A DNA stretch of 64,000 nt from Clostridium sp. 1001275B_160808_H3 (GTDB lineage: Bacteria > Bacillota > Clostridia > Clostridiales > Clostridiaceae). Location: contig NZ_JADNAT010000005.1 in the NCBI RefSeq assembly GCF_015550425.1, positions 29,132 through 93,131 on the forward strand, in the 5' to 3' direction. The stretch's first letter is position 1; each line of letters opens with the position of its first letter. The position numbers and the translations under genes were made by a program. Below, piece after piece: positions 35,347 through 44,725 of this stretch. The notes beneath the pieces were generated by a model, which saw only the letters and a list, made by a program, of their open reading frames with translations, was not told the DNA's origin and searched no databases.

Positions 35347-35419
35347 TGAAAACGTTGACCGATACAAATGGATTGTAGTATTATAAATATATATAATAGA
35401 CAAGTTTAAGACAACTTTA
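35347..35419 (+). promoter_or_regulatory. deoB promoter with cre-like site and GntR operator
   Basis: TTGACC (35355-35360), 18 bp, TATTAT (35379-35384) forms the probable promoter. TGAAAACGTTGACC (35347-35360) resembles a cre site overlapping the -35 box. ACAAGTTTAAGACAACTTTA (35400-35419) resembles the operator at 35253, placed downstream of the start site, consistent with repression. The rest of the 35227-35566 gap shows nothing else. Confidence 0.65.
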
Positions 35420-35566
35420 AGGATGTATTATAATTTTAAATATGCTATAATTTAATTAATTAAGCTTAGGATTAAATAATTAAATTATAAGAAATAACAA
35501 ATAATAAAAAATATATAATATATTTTTTATAGTCTTAAATAAAGAAGATTGGAAAGGAGTAATAAC

Positions 35567-36757
35567 ATGAAGAAATATAAAAGAATTTTTACTATTGTAA
35601 TAGATTCATTAGGTGTTGGAGAAATGGAGGATGCAAAAGAATACGGAGATGTAAATGTTGATACTCTTGGTCATATTGCAGAATCAGTAGAGTCTTTTAA
35701 TGTACCTAATCTTGAAAAAATGGGAATTGCAAATTTACGTCCAGTAAAGCATTTAAAAGCGCAAGAAAAACCATTAGGATATCAAATGAAAATGAAAGAA
35801 GCTAGTACAGGTAAGGATACTATGACAGGACACTGGGAAATTGCTGGTTTACACATTACTAAGCCATTCCAAACTTTTACTGATACAGGATTTCCTAAAG
35901 AACTATTAGATGAATTAATTAAAAGAACAGGTCATAATATAGTAGGAAATAAAAGTGCTAGTGGAACAGAAATATTAGATGAGTTTGGTGAACATCAAAT
36001 GAAAACTGGAGATATGATTGTATATACTTCAGCGGATTCAGTATTACAAATATGTGGACATGAAGAAACATTTGGATTAGAAGAGTTATACAGATGTTGT
36101 GAAATTGCAAGAGAAATTACCTTAAAGGATGAATGGAAAGTTGGTAGAATAATTGCAAGACCATATGTTGGAGAAAGAAAAGGCGAGTTTAAGAGAACAA
36201 GCAATAGACATGATTATGCATTAAAACCATATGGAAGAACAGTATTAAATGAGTTAAAAGACAATAATTATGATGTTATTTCTGTTGGAAAAATAAATGA
36301 TATATTTGATGGTGAAGGAATTACAGAATCACATAAATCAAAAAGCTCAGTTCATGGAATGGAGCAAACATTAGAAATAATGGATAAAGACTTTGAAGGA
36401 TTATGCTTTGTAAATCTAGTTGATTTTGATTCGCTATGGGGACACAGAAGAAATCCACAAGGATATGCAGAAGAGTTAGAAAAGTTTGATGTTAGTTTAG
36501 GAAAAGTTTTAGAAAAGCTTAAAGAAGATGATTTATTAATTATAACTGCAGACCATGGAAATGATCCAACATATATTGGATCAGACCATACAAGAGAGCA
36601 TGTGCCATTCTTGGCTTATTCACCTTCAATGAAAGGTAATGGAGTGCTAGGAACTTGTAATAGTTTTGCATCAATAGGAGCAACAATAGCAGATAATTTT
36701 GATGTTAAAATGTCTGAAGGTACTATTGGAGAATCTGTTTTATCAAAACTAAATTAG
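35567..36757 (+). CDS. deoB: Phosphopentomutase
   Basis: The 396-residue product starts at the ATG at 35567 with AAAGGAG upstream. It interconverts (deoxy)ribose 1-phosphate and 5-phosphate in nucleoside salvage. Alkaline-phosphatase superfamily residues are visible: [13 protein letters not shown] with the metal Asp (near 10), the phosphorylated Thr in [12 protein letters not shown] (near 85), [14 protein letters not shown] (near 285), [10 protein letters not shown] and [12 protein letters not shown]. The length matches the family. Regulated, by context, by the divergent GntR protein and possibly CcpA. Terminator at 36823. Confidence 0.97.
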   Translation: MKKYKRIFTIVIDSLGVGEMEDAKEYGDVNVDTLGHIAESVESFNVPNLEKMGIANLRPVKHLKAQEKPLGYQMKMKEASTGKDTMTGHWEIAGLHITKPFQTFTDTGFPKELLDELIKRTGHNIVGNKSASGTEILDEFGEHQMKTGDMIVYTSADSVLQICGHEETFGLEELYRCCEIAREITLKDEWKVGRIIARPYVGERKGEFKRTSNRHDYALKPYGRTVLNELKDNNYDVISVGKINDIFDGEGITESHKSKSSVHGMEQTLEIMDKDFEGLCFVNLVDFDSLWGHRRNPQGYAEELEKFDVSLGKVLEKLKEDDLLIITADHGNDPTYIGSDHTREHVPFLAYSPSMKGNGVLGTCNSFASIGATIADNFDVKMSEGTIGESVLSKLN

Positions 36758-36822
36758 TTTAAATAAAGTTAATAAGATTTTTTATATAAAAAGTTTTATA
36801 ATTATTAAACACACTTTATAAA

Positions 36823-36869
36823 AAACAAACTATTACTATTAAGGTTTTATAGTAGTAGTTTGTTTTTAT
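36823..36869. terminator. Bidirectional terminator
   Basis: AAACAAACTATTACTAT (36823-36839) pairs with ATAGTAGTAGTTTGTTT (36849-36865). Between convergent deoB and the flavin reductase gene. Confidence 0.85.
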
Positions 36870-36873
36870 TAAA

Positions 36874-37383
36874 TTATTCTCTTATTAATATCTTTTCTAT
36901 TTCTGCGATATATAAAGTATGATAATCTTTGTCTGGATAGCATTGTTTTTCAATATCACCATCGATAAAGCATTGAGGTTCAAACTCTTGAGCATATAAC
37001 TTTTTACAGATAATTGTAAGCTTTGCTTCTTCGAAAGCTGGAGTATTATCAATATAATTAACTGTTAAATTAGTTTTTGAAAGTTTATCCTCATCCCTCC
37101 CAGAAACTGTTCCTAAGTAGCTTAAATCCTTTTTGTAACTCTTATCGAAGAATGTAAGTGAAAATGTAGAAGATGCATCTACAAACTCTTTAGTAAATCT
37201 TTGAGGTCTTAGAACTATAGAAACTACATTTTTCCCCCACATAATACCAAAGCTTCCCCAAGAAGCAGTCATTGTATTAACTTTATTTTCTTTCTCAGCT
37301 GTAACAAGCATCCAGTCATGACCAATTAATTTAAAGGTACTTTCATTTAAATCTTCAGGTTTAACTTCTCTAAAATTACTCAT
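36874..37383 (-). CDS. Flavin reductase family protein
   Basis: This 169-residue FMN-binding split-barrel protein has the family's central segment NTMTASWGSFGIMWGKNVVSIVLRPQRFTKEF (about residues 37-68), then FSLTFFDKSYKKDLSYLGTVSGRDEDKL and an ending with QCYPDKDYHTLYIAEIEKI. Members reduce flavins with NAD(P)H or act as flavoredoxin-like electron carriers in anaerobes. No partner oxygenase or hydrogenase nearby. The ribosome site GGGGGAAC precedes ATG. Confidence 0.88.
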   Translation of the reverse strand: MSNFREVKPEDLNESTFKLIGHDWMLVTAEKENKVNTMTASWGSFGIMWGKNVVSIVLRPQRFTKEFVDASSTFSLTFFDKSYKKDLSYLGTVSGRDEDKLSKTNLTVNYIDNTPAFEEAKLTIICKKLYAQEFEPQCFIDGDIEKQCYPDKDYHTLYIAEIEKILIRE

Positions 37384-37623
37384 AATATGTTCCCCCGTAT
37401 TAAATTTATTAAAAATATATTATATACATTATTATACATGTATAGTTGGAAGTTGTATGCACTATAAATTTTAAAATATAATATTATTTATAAACAAGGA
37501 GTATATATTAAGTTAAACTTTAATGAAATAAGGTATTTAAAAGAAGAAATTTAAGTTTTTATGTTAAAGGTAAATAAAAGGAGAGTAAGATATAACTTTA
37601 CTCTCGCTTTATAATAAAATTAT

Positions 37624-38673
37624 TTAATTATCTTCCCATAATATATCTTGAGGCATTACTTCAAGGATAGTATTAAGTATTTCTATAATATTTTCTTTTT
37701 TTACATTAGAAGAAGATAATAGCTGCTTATACTTTTTACTTCCTCTTTGTCCTTGGAATAGACTTTGAAGTGGAGCAATCAAAGTATGAATGCTGTTACC
37801 TTTTTCAAGTTCTTCTATAATATATGGAGTATAAGATTTTATAATTTCTCCTCTTGAAATAGGCTTTGTAGTTTGAGTATTTTCATAAAGTTTATGGAAG
37901 TTAGCTAAAAGATAACAATCTTCATATGAAGCTCTTCCTATCATTACGCCATCTACTTTAGTAAGAGCCTCCTTAATTGAATCTAATGTTTTAAAGCCGC
38001 CGTTAATTTCTATATTTAAATGACTAAATTCTTTTTTTAATCTATAAACCATATCATAATCAAGTGGGGGAATTTCCCTATTATCCTTTGGACTTAACCC
38101 CTTTAATATTGCAGAGCGTGCATGAATTGTATATCTATCAGGTTTAGCTTTAGATACAACATCTAAGAATTCTAATAAATCTTCATATCCATTCATTATA
38201 ATTTTATTATTTTTATCTTCTATAACACCAGTTCCGTCTATTCCTATTCTATGTTTTATGGTAACAGGCTTAGCAGTTGCTTCTTTCATAGCAGATAAAA
38301 TTTCATAAACTAATTCTTTAGAAGACATTAGTGCTGCCCCCATTAAGTTACCAGAAACTCTATCAGATGGACAGCCACAATTTAAATTAACTTCCGTATA
38401 ATTATAATCATTGGTTAATTTAACAGCCTTATAAGCATCTTCAGGATTAGAAGCCGCAATTTGCAGTGCAACAGGGCCTTCTTCTTCTCTAAAGTAGAGT
38501 ATTTTATCTCTATCACCGTTGATTATTGCTTGAGCTGTAACCATTTCTGTGTAAAGTAGAGCATCTTTAGTTAAAAGTCTTGAAAAATATCTAAAATGCC
38601 TATGGGATTTGTCTACCATTGGGGCAATACTAATTTTTGGAGTTTCAATATTTGAAATATATTTTTCCATCAT
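37624..38673 (-). CDS. dusA: tRNA-dihydrouridine synthase, DusA type
   Basis: The 349-residue product starts at the first of two ATGs (38673) after AAAGGA; an open extension reaching 38745 would enter the repeat element. FMN TIM-barrel with Dus hallmarks: ISIAPMVDKSHRHFRYF (residues ~13-29), LLYTEMVTAQAII, VALQIAASNPEDAYKAV, the catalytic Cys in EVNLNCGCPSDRVSG (near 98), the HRIG segment TIKHRIGIDG, and INGGFKT with MIGRASYEDC. DusA reduces U20/20a in the tRNA D-loop. Its promoter must lie in or next to repeat copy B. Confidence 0.9.
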   Translation of the reverse strand: MMEKYISNIETPKISIAPMVDKSHRHFRYFSRLLTKDALLYTEMVTAQAIINGDRDKILYFREEEGPVALQIAASNPEDAYKAVKLTNDYNYTEVNLNCGCPSDRVSGNLMGAALMSSKELVYEILSAMKEATAKPVTIKHRIGIDGTGVIEDKNNKIIMNGYEDLLEFLDVVSKAKPDRYTIHARSAILKGLSPKDNREIPPLDYDMVYRLKKEFSHLNIEINGGFKTLDSIKEALTKVDGVMIGRASYEDCYLLANFHKLYENTQTTKPISRGEIIKSYTPYIIEELEKGNSIHTLIAPLQSLFQGQRGSKKYKQLLSSSNVKKENIIEILNTILEVMPQDILWEDN

Positions 38674-38713
38674 TTGTTTCCTTTCATAGTTATTTATAAA
38701 TTGAGAATTAGCC

Positions 38714-38908
38714 TTAATGATATGTATTAACTTTCCGATTTTCATATAATATCGAATACAATTCTAAATTTAAGATAGCTAAGATGACTAAATTTTTATA
38801 ACTCGCTGCGCTCAAACAATAAAAATTCTTAACGCCATCTTAGATATCTTAAATAAGAATTGTAGTTTCTCATTATAATAAAATCTCCAATTTAATACAT
38901 ATCATTAA
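38714..38908 (+). repeat. Palindromic hairpin element, module H of repeat copy B
   Basis: The ends are a perfect 17-bp inverted repeat, TTAATGATATGTATTAA (38714-38730) and its complement (38892-38908). Nested arms continue inward: TACAATTCT and AAGATAGCTAAGATG on the left face CATCTTAGATATCTT and AGAATTGTA on the right, and AATTTTTAT faces ATAAAAATT around a GCTGCGC apex. The whole 195 bp folds into one long hairpin, as in a miniature inverted-repeat element. Confidence 0.75.
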
Positions 38909-38930
38909 TGAGTCTAATGTTTAATTTAAC

Positions 38931-39057
38931 TGTGTAAAGTGGCAGAATATAATTTGGCGAAGATAAATAGACTGTGGAATAAGCCTAGTACTTCTTTGCA
39001 TAGCTATTTATCTTATGGAACATATCTAGTTATCGTAGCCTTTATATTCGCAATTAA
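38931..39057 (+). repeat. Module R of composite repeat, copy B
   Basis: Module R begins TTTAACTGTGTAAAGTGGC (homologous to 8539). GAATATAA faces TTATATTC, GGC (38956) faces GCC, GATAAATAGA (38962-38971) faces TCTAGTTATC (39025-39034), and TGT-GGA-ATAAG (38973-38983) faces CTTAT-GGA-ACA (39012-39022). The loop is only ~28 nt here, against ~70 in copy A and ~230 in copy C. Together with H it fills the 38674-39182 gap. Confidence 0.75.
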
Positions 39058-39182
39058 TAAAAAATATTCGCAAGTTATTTTTTATTATTATAGCATATGG
39101 GGGTAGCAAAATAGTAATGTAATTAAAGTAAAATATGATAGAATAGTAATTGGAATTAATATGGAAATGGTTGGTGATGGTC

Positions 39183-40007
39183 ATGGTAATAACTACTTTA
39201 GTTGAAAATACTTCAGTATCGAAAGAGTTTAAATGTAAACATGGGTTATCTTTATATATTAAAACGGATAAGCATAATATATTGTTTGATTTGGGCTCTA
39301 ATGGATTGTTTATTGAAAATGCTATAAAACTTAACATCGATATATCAGATGTTGACATTGTTATTATATCTCATGGACATAAGGACCACGGAGGTGCTTT
39401 AAAATTATTTTTACAACATAATAGTAAAGCAAAAATATATATTCATAAAGATGCATTTAATAAGTATTATACCTCAGTTTTAGGAGCACTTAAATTTTAT
39501 GTAGGATTAGATGATAGACTTCAATTTAATGAAAGAATTGTATTTACTGAAAATATATTTGAAGTTGATGAGAGTCTATGTCTTTTTTCAAATGTTCCAA
39601 AGAAATATGAAACAGCGAGTTCAAATAACTCATTATTTATTAAAATTGATGGCAAATATTATAAAGATGACTTTACTCATGAGCAAAATCTATTGATAAA
39701 GGAAAATGATAAATATATATTAATTGCTGGATGTGCCCATAAGGGAATAGTTAATATAGTAGAAAAAGCAGAAGAAATAATGGCATCTAATATATCAACT
39801 GTTATTAGTGGATTTCATTTATTTAATCCAGTAAATAAAAAAAGTGAAAGCTTAGAATTTATTAGTAATATAGTTAAATGTTTAAATAATAAGGATACTG
39901 TTTTTTATACTTGCCATTGTACAGGAAATAAGGCATTTAATATATTAAAAGAAAATCTTAGAGATAAAATAATGCATTTATCTACAGGACAAGTTATAGA
40001 AATTTAA
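39183..40007 (+). CDS. MBL fold metallo-hydrolase
   Basis: The 274-residue product starts at the ATG at 39183 (MVITTLVENTS) after a weak GGTGATGG; upstream alternatives are no better. The metallo-beta-lactamase metal motif is SHGHKDHGGA (HxHxDH form). Further ligands are GCAHKGIVNIVEKA (His), SGFHLFN and the late HC in YTCHCTGNKAF. The layout matches the 7,8-dihydropterin-6-methyl-4-(beta-D-ribofuranosyl)aminobenzene-phosphate synthase-like MBL group of anaerobes, whose substrates are mostly unknown. Repeat copy B lies just upstream. Confidence 0.85.
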   Translation: MVITTLVENTSVSKEFKCKHGLSLYIKTDKHNILFDLGSNGLFIENAIKLNIDISDVDIVIISHGHKDHGGALKLFLQHNSKAKIYIHKDAFNKYYTSVLGALKFYVGLDDRLQFNERIVFTENIFEVDESLCLFSNVPKKYETASSNNSLFIKIDGKYYKDDFTHEQNLLIKENDKYILIAGCAHKGIVNIVEKAEEIMASNISTVISGFHLFNPVNKKSESLEFISNIVKCLNNKDTVFYTCHCTGNKAFNILKENLRDKIMHLSTGQVIEI

Positions 40008-40012
40008 TAAAA

Positions 40013-40047
40013 AAAATCGTACCCTAAGTAGGTACGATTTTATTTTT
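40013..40047. terminator. Bidirectional terminator
   Basis: AAAATCGTACC pairs with GGTACGATTTT around CTAAGTA; A and T tracts on both sides. Between convergent genes. Confidence 0.88.
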
Positions 40048-40336
40048 TATGTGAATCAAATAATAGCATAGTTACAAATATAGCTAGTAATACTCCTCTA
40101 GCAATATTGAAGCCTATTCCCCCTAAAGCTAAAAAATCTATTATTACATAACCAACTATGTAAATAGCACAACAGATGATTGTCCAAATTATTTTACCTT
40201 TAGTTGTTTTTGCAGCTTTAAATTGAAGCTTTCCACTATTTATTAAATATTTTGATAAGTAATTTAAAATTACACTAGATATAATAAATGATAATACAAG
40301 AGTTAATATATTAGCCAAATCTTTAGCTCCTTTCAA
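40040..40336 (-). CDS. Small multi-pass membrane protein
   Basis: This 98-residue protein has three predicted membrane helices (about 8-27, 49-69 and 72-92) and a basic linker (KLQFKAAKTTKGK). No family recognised. Its stop lies in the terminator shared with the MBL gene. AAAGGAG site before the ATG at 40336. Confidence 0.6.
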   Translation of the reverse strand: MKGAKDLANILTLVLSFIISSVILNYLSKYLINSGKLQFKAAKTTKGKIIWTIICCAIYIVGYVIIDFLALGGIGFNIARGVLLAIFVTMLLFDSHKK

Positions 40337-40402
40337 ATTTATAGTAATATTATAACATTTATTATGAAAATTAAGTGTAATTTTATTTTAAACTTATAAT
40401 AA

Positions 40403-41263
40403 TTAGTTTTTCAATTCTAATAACATTTCATATTGGCCAACAAAATTTTGAAATCCAATGGATGAAAGCATTTTAATCATAGGTGTATAACTAGAATCTA
40501 CATTAATAACAGATATCATATCTGATTTTGTATTTCTAATTAAATCCGTTATAATACTTTTTCCAACACCTTTATTTCTATATTTATTATGAACTGCAAG
40601 CTGTGGAATATCTCCGGTATTTTTATCAATAATTCCATAAGCAATAATTTTATTATTATCTTTCACTAATGAGAAGATGAAGCTATCTATATTAGATCGT
40701 ACAGAATCAATAGAATTTTGCCATGAAGGTGTGATATCCCAAAAATTCATTATTTCATTCCACTCTTTTTCACTTAATATAGATTTATTTTCAATATTAT
40801 ATATATTTGTAGGGAGGGAGGAGAAGTTATCTAATTTAAAACATTCAAATTCTCTTATAACTTTAAAACCTTGTTTTTTATACAATTCAAAAGCAGCAGT
40901 ATTGTTTTTTAATACTTCAAGCAAATAACATTCTATATCATTTTTAATTAGTTCTTTTTTTAGATTATTAAACATTGTTCTGGTAATTCCTTGTTTTCTA
41001 TATTCTTTAATAACACCTGTTCCTGTGTCATATACAGTTTTTTTATTATTCCAGACTCTGAGTCCGTTATAAATGAATCCAATTAAATTATCCTCTTTAA
41101 ATGTTCCAATTGAAATTTTAGAATCATAACCTCTTCTTAAAAGCATGTTTTCAAATTTAGAAAGGGAAAGATCAAGATCTACTTGATAATCTGAAAAAGC
41201 CAATATAAATGCTTTATGCAAAATATCAATAGACGTATTTTCTAGAGTATTGTAGCTGCACAT
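40403..41263 (-). CDS. Tandem GNAT N-acetyltransferase
   Basis: This 286-residue protein has two GNAT folds. The first (about 10-150) has the acetyl-CoA segment GTGVIKEYRKQGITRTMFNNL (Q/RxxGxG/A-like) and NTAAFELYKKQGF. The second (about 165-286) has QLAVHNKYRNKGVGKSIITDL and MIKMLSSIGF. Double-GNAT proteins occur in aminoglycoside-type and mycothiol-type acetyltransferases; the substrate is unknown. GGAGG before ATG. Confidence 0.85.
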   Translation of the reverse strand: MCSYNTLENTSIDILHKAFILAFSDYQVDLDLSLSKFENMLLRRGYDSKISIGTFKEDNLIGFIYNGLRVWNNKKTVYDTGTGVIKEYRKQGITRTMFNNLKKELIKNDIECYLLEVLKNNTAAFELYKKQGFKVIREFECFKLDNFSSLPTNIYNIENKSILSEKEWNEIMNFWDITPSWQNSIDSVRSNIDSFIFSLVKDNNKIIAYGIIDKNTGDIPQLAVHNKYRNKGVGKSIITDLIRNTKSDMISVINVDSSYTPMIKMLSSIGFQNFVGQYEMLLELKN

Positions 41264-41606
41264 TTTAAAACCTCCTTAATATAATTACCATATTTTTGCT
41301 CTTTATATGAGTTTATCATAAAAAGTAAATTGTGGTATATAAAATAAATATTTATATTTGTAATTGACAAAAAAGTAACAATGAAATACACTTAAAGTAA
41401 TATATGGATAAAAAATACATTTTTCTAGAACTAGTCCTTTATCAATTACATACTAAAAATTATTATTAAATATAAGTTAGTTCATATATATACCAAAGAA
41501 TAAAATAATATAAAAAATATAGTTTGAAAATTAACAAATTATATCATGTTATAAAGTAAATTATTAAATTTAAAATAGAAATAATTATATTTGGGAGGTA
41601 TTATAT

Positions 41607-42365
41607 ATGAAACTTAATGGTAAGGTTGCTGTGGTTACAGGTGCTAGTTCAGGTATGGGAAGATCTATTGCTCTTTTATATGCAAAAGAGGGAGCTTTTG
41701 TTGTAGCAGTTGCAAGAAGAAAAGAAAAGTTAGATGAATTAATTGAGGCTTCTAAGGACTATGAAGGAAAAATTATTACTATGCAAGGTGATGTTTCTAA
41801 AAAAGAAGATAATGAAAAAATGATTGATCTTGCTATAGAAAGATTTGGGAAAATTGATATTTTAGTTAATAATGCAGGGGTTATGGATGAAATGATGCCA
41901 GTTGCTGAAGTTCCAGATGAATTATGGGAAAAAGTAATGAGTGTTAATTTAAACGGTCCATTTTATGCTTGTAGAAAAGCTGTTAATTCAATGTTGAAGC
42001 AAGGTTCTGGAATTATAATAAACGTAGGATCTATAGGCGGATTAAATGGTTGTAGAGCAGGTGTTTCTTATACAGCTTCTAAATATGCATTATTAGGTTT
42101 AACTAAAAACATTGGATTTATGTATGCAGATAAAGGGATAAGATGTAATATTATATGTCCTGGTGGAGTAGAATCAGAAATTGGAGTAGGTATAAGTCAT
42201 CCAAGTGAATTTGGATTCTCAAGAGTAAGACTTGGAATGGGGAATGTGCCAAGGTCAGGTTCACCAGATGAAATAGCTACAATTGCTCTATTCCTTGCTA
42301 CTGATGATTCAAGTTTTGTAAATGGAACTGAAATTGTTGCAGATGCAGGTTGGACAGCATTTTAA
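41607..42365 (+). CDS. SDR family oxidoreductase
   Basis: This 252-residue classical SDR has TGASSGMG (12-19), NNAG near 88, a Ser in NVGSIGGL and YTASKYALLG near 151, and ending FVNGTEIVADAGWTAF. Compared with the SDR at 10385 it shares the TGASSG and ARRxEK cofactor pattern (NADP preference is suggested by the Arg pair after the second strand). The substrate is unknown. GGGAGG site. The 41264-41606 gap upstream is AT-rich; a TTGACA-17-TACACT box is visible near 41365. Confidence 0.9.
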   Translation: MKLNGKVAVVTGASSGMGRSIALLYAKEGAFVVAVARRKEKLDELIEASKDYEGKIITMQGDVSKKEDNEKMIDLAIERFGKIDILVNNAGVMDEMMPVAEVPDELWEKVMSVNLNGPFYACRKAVNSMLKQGSGIIINVGSIGGLNGCRAGVSYTASKYALLGLTKNIGFMYADKGIRCNIICPGGVESEIGVGISHPSEFGFSRVRLGMGNVPRSGSPDEIATIALFLATDDSSFVNGTEIVADAGWTAF

Positions 42366-42467
42366 TAAACTATAGTAAAACTATAGTATACAGATGTCGA
42401 ATATATAATATATAAACTAATTCCATATCCTTTTTTATAATGAATTATAATTTAAGAGGAATTAAGT

Positions 42468-42548
42468 ATGAGAAAATTTCCAACACATATAGTTATAGTA
42501 GATGGAATTATTGAAAATGATAAAAAGGCTATATCAAATTTATTTTGA
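42468..42548 (+). pseudogene. NUDIX hydrolase N-terminal stub
   Basis: A 26-codon frame with a good ribosome site (AAGAGGAA) encodes a product starting MRKFPTHIVIVDGIIEND. This resembles the first strand of NUDIX hydrolases (MKFPTHIVAxGGxVEND) with GG changed to DG. After residue 20 the frame runs straight into a hairpin terminator. No NUDIX box follows, so it is a truncated gene, though the peptide could still be translated. Confidence 0.55.
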
Positions 42549-42562
42549 TATAGCCTCTTAAT
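42523..42562 (+). terminator. Intrinsic terminator after NUDIX stub
   Basis: AAGGCTATATCAAA pairs with TTTGATATAGCCT, overlapping the end of the stub's reading frame. Nothing else was identified in the 42366-42703 gap. Confidence 0.8.
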
Positions 42563-42703
42563 ATTTCCACAAAATTATCATATAAGTAGTAAAAATATTT
42601 AGCTAGTAAGTAATTATAAAATTTGATATTCTATAAGGAGAAAACGATATAACATAAAATACTATAAAATAAGTAAAATATATAAATTAAATGAGGGTGT
42701 GTT

Positions 42704-44725
42704 ATGGAAAAATTAAGTCATGGATGTACATTAGATTGTTTTGATTGTTGTAAGTTTAATATTTATGTTGATAAAAATGAAATAATAAAAATTCAAGGAG
42801 ATAAAGATCATCCGTATACTAAGGGATTTATATGTAAGAAGGGGTTAGCGCACTTAGATAGATTAAATCACAAGGATAGAATATATTCGCCAATGATAAA
42901 AATCAGTAATGAATGGAAAGAAATATCCTTTGATGAAGCTTTAAATATTATGGCTGAAAAACTTGAGTATTACAAAAGTGAATTTTCATCAAAGTCTATA
43001 CTATATTATGAGCAATATGGAAATGGTGCATTACTTAAAAGCATGGGCGATTTATTTTTTAACTTCTATGGCGGAGTTAGTAAATCTAAAGGTGGACCTT
43101 GCTGGAGTGCTGGAATTAAAGCACAAACATTTAATTTTGGAGATGTAAAAAGTCATTCATTAGATGATATGATAAATAGTAAGACTATATTTGTATGGGG
43201 AAAGAATCCTGCCTTTACAACTATACATACAATGCAAAGTATAAAAAAAGCCAAGAGTAATGGAAGTAAGATAGTAGTAATTGATCCAATATACACAAAA
43301 ACTGCAGAAGTGTCAGATAAATATGTAAGAGTTAAACCAGGTGGAGATGGAGCTCTTGCACTAGCTATGGGTAAAATAATAATTGATAAAAATTTGTATG
43401 ATAGAGATTATATAGAAAAGTATGTTAATGGCTTTGAAGAATATAAAAGTTATGTAGAAGGCTTAAGTCTTGAAAATTTAATAAAAATTTGTGGTGTAAG
43501 CAAAGACGATATAGAAGAATTAGTAATGCTATATACAAATAAATATTCTACTATTTTGCTTGGATATGGTATGCAAAAATATAAAAATGGAGGAAATACA
43601 GTAAGCCTAGTAAATATTTTAGGAGCTATCACTGGACAAATAGGATTTACTGGTGGTGGTGTTAATTATGCCAATAAAGTTTATCCAAGTGTAATTGACT
43701 CAGATCCTTATAATAGCGAAAAATATTGTGAAAATAGATTTTTTTATGTGAGTCATATGGCGGATTTTATAAATGATTCATTAAGTGGAAAAGACTTTTA
43801 TGATGATTATAAAGTTTATTTAAAAGATATTAGATTAAATGAGGATACTAAAAAATATAATATACCAATAAAAATGGCTGTAGTTACAAAAAGTAATTTA
43901 ATAAATCAATTAGCCAACTTAAATAATCTAAAGAATGCCTTTTCAAAAATAGAATTTAAAGTATGCTTTGATATGTTTATGACTGATACAGCTAAGGAAT
44001 GCGATTTATTTATTCCAACTACAAGTACATTAGAAAGTGAAGATTTAATATATAGTTCTATGACAAGTCCATATATAATTTATAATGAAAAGGCTGTTGA
44101 ACCTAAAAATGAATTAATGGATGAATATGAATTTTTTAAAGAGCTTGCAAAAAGAGTTAAATTAGATAATTATCCATATGTTGATAAGCAGGAATATTTG
44201 TCAAAAGTTATAGAACCATTAAAGGAATTCAAAGAAGAAGTAAGTATAGAGTATTTGAAAAATAATTATTTTACAATTCATAAACCTGTAGCTTGGGAGG
44301 ATAAAAAATTTAAAACATCTTCAGGGAAATTTGAAATATTTTTTAATAAAGATTTATATTTAAAAAATAAATTAGAAAATAGAAATAATAATAAATTAAG
44401 TTTTAAATTACTTACTAACCATAGTAGAGATACTTTATCAAGCCAACATATGATGGATGAAGAGGAAATATCTATTGCTTATATAAATGAAGATATGGCA
44501 AATAAGATATCTTTTAATGAAGATAAAATAGTTACTTTAAAGAATAATAATGGAGAAATAAGAGTAAAGTTGAAAATTGATAACATAGTATCCGATTACG
44601 TGATTTTAATGTATGTTGGATGGTGGACAAAACATGGAAATCCTAATTATCTAACAGATTCAGGAATATCTGATATAGGTGGACAAGTAACTTACAATGA
44701 AACTGAAGTTGAGATAGTGATGTAA
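42704..44725 (+). CDS. Molybdopterin-dependent oxidoreductase (DMSO reductase family)
   Basis: This 673-residue protein has an N-terminal 4Fe-4S motif (C8, C12, C15/C16, C44; GCTLDCFDCC and GFICKKG). Bis-MGD binding segments follow: TIFVWGKNPAFTTIH, KIVVIDPIYTKTAEVSDKYVRVKPGGDGALALAMGK, GYGMQKYKNGGNTVSLVN and a C-terminal dinucleotide-binding domain (LLTNHSRDTLSSQHMMDEEEISIAY, ending near WWTKHGNPNYLTDSGISDIGG). C133 in GGPCWSAG is near the place of the metal ligand. It is an anaerobic reductase or dehydrogenase with unknown substrate. No membrane or electron-transfer subunit adjoins it. No Tat signal; likely cytoplasmic. Confidence 0.88.
   Translation: MEKLSHGCTLDCFDCCKFNIYVDKNEIIKIQGDKDHPYTKGFICKKGLAHLDRLNHKDRIYSPMIKISNEWKEISFDEALNIMAEKLEYYKSEFSSKSILYYEQYGNGALLKSMGDLFFNFYGGVSKSKGGPCWSAGIKAQTFNFGDVKSHSLDDMINSKTIFVWGKNPAFTTIHTMQSIKKAKSNGSKIVVIDPIYTKTAEVSDKYVRVKPGGDGALALAMGKIIIDKNLYDRDYIEKYVNGFEEYKSYVEGLSLENLIKICGVSKDDIEELVMLYTNKYSTILLGYGMQKYKNGGNTVSLVNILGAITGQIGFTGGGVNYANKVYPSVIDSDPYNSEKYCENRFFYVSHMADFINDSLSGKDFYDDYKVYLKDIRLNEDTKKYNIPIKMAVVTKSNLINQLANLNNLKNAFSKIEFKVCFDMFMTDTAKECDLFIPTTSTLESEDLIYSSMTSPYIIYNEKAVEPKNELMDEYEFFKELAKRVKLDNYPYVDKQEYLSKVIEPLKEFKEEVSIEYLKNNYFTIHKPVAWEDKKFKTSSGKFEIFFNKDLYLKNKLENRNNNKLSFKLLTNHSRDTLSSQHMMDEEEISIAYINEDMANKISFNEDKIVTLKNNNGEIRVKLKIDNIVSDYVILMYVGWWTKHGNPNYLTDSGISDIGGQVTYNETEVEIVM

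Noticed and set aside
34492..35403. Longer GntR gene starting at 35403
   Set aside because: The N-terminal 59 residues are AT-rich translated promoter DNA; a good ribosome site lies before the ATG at 35226 and operators lie upstream of it.
37624..38745. Longer dusA starting at 38745
   Set aside because: This start lies inside repeat module H; the family start with a ribosome site is at 38673.
41365..41400. Promoter TTGACA-17-TACACT for the SDR at 41607
   Set aside because: It lies more than 200 bp upstream and the -10 box is poor; it is mentioned only as a possibility.
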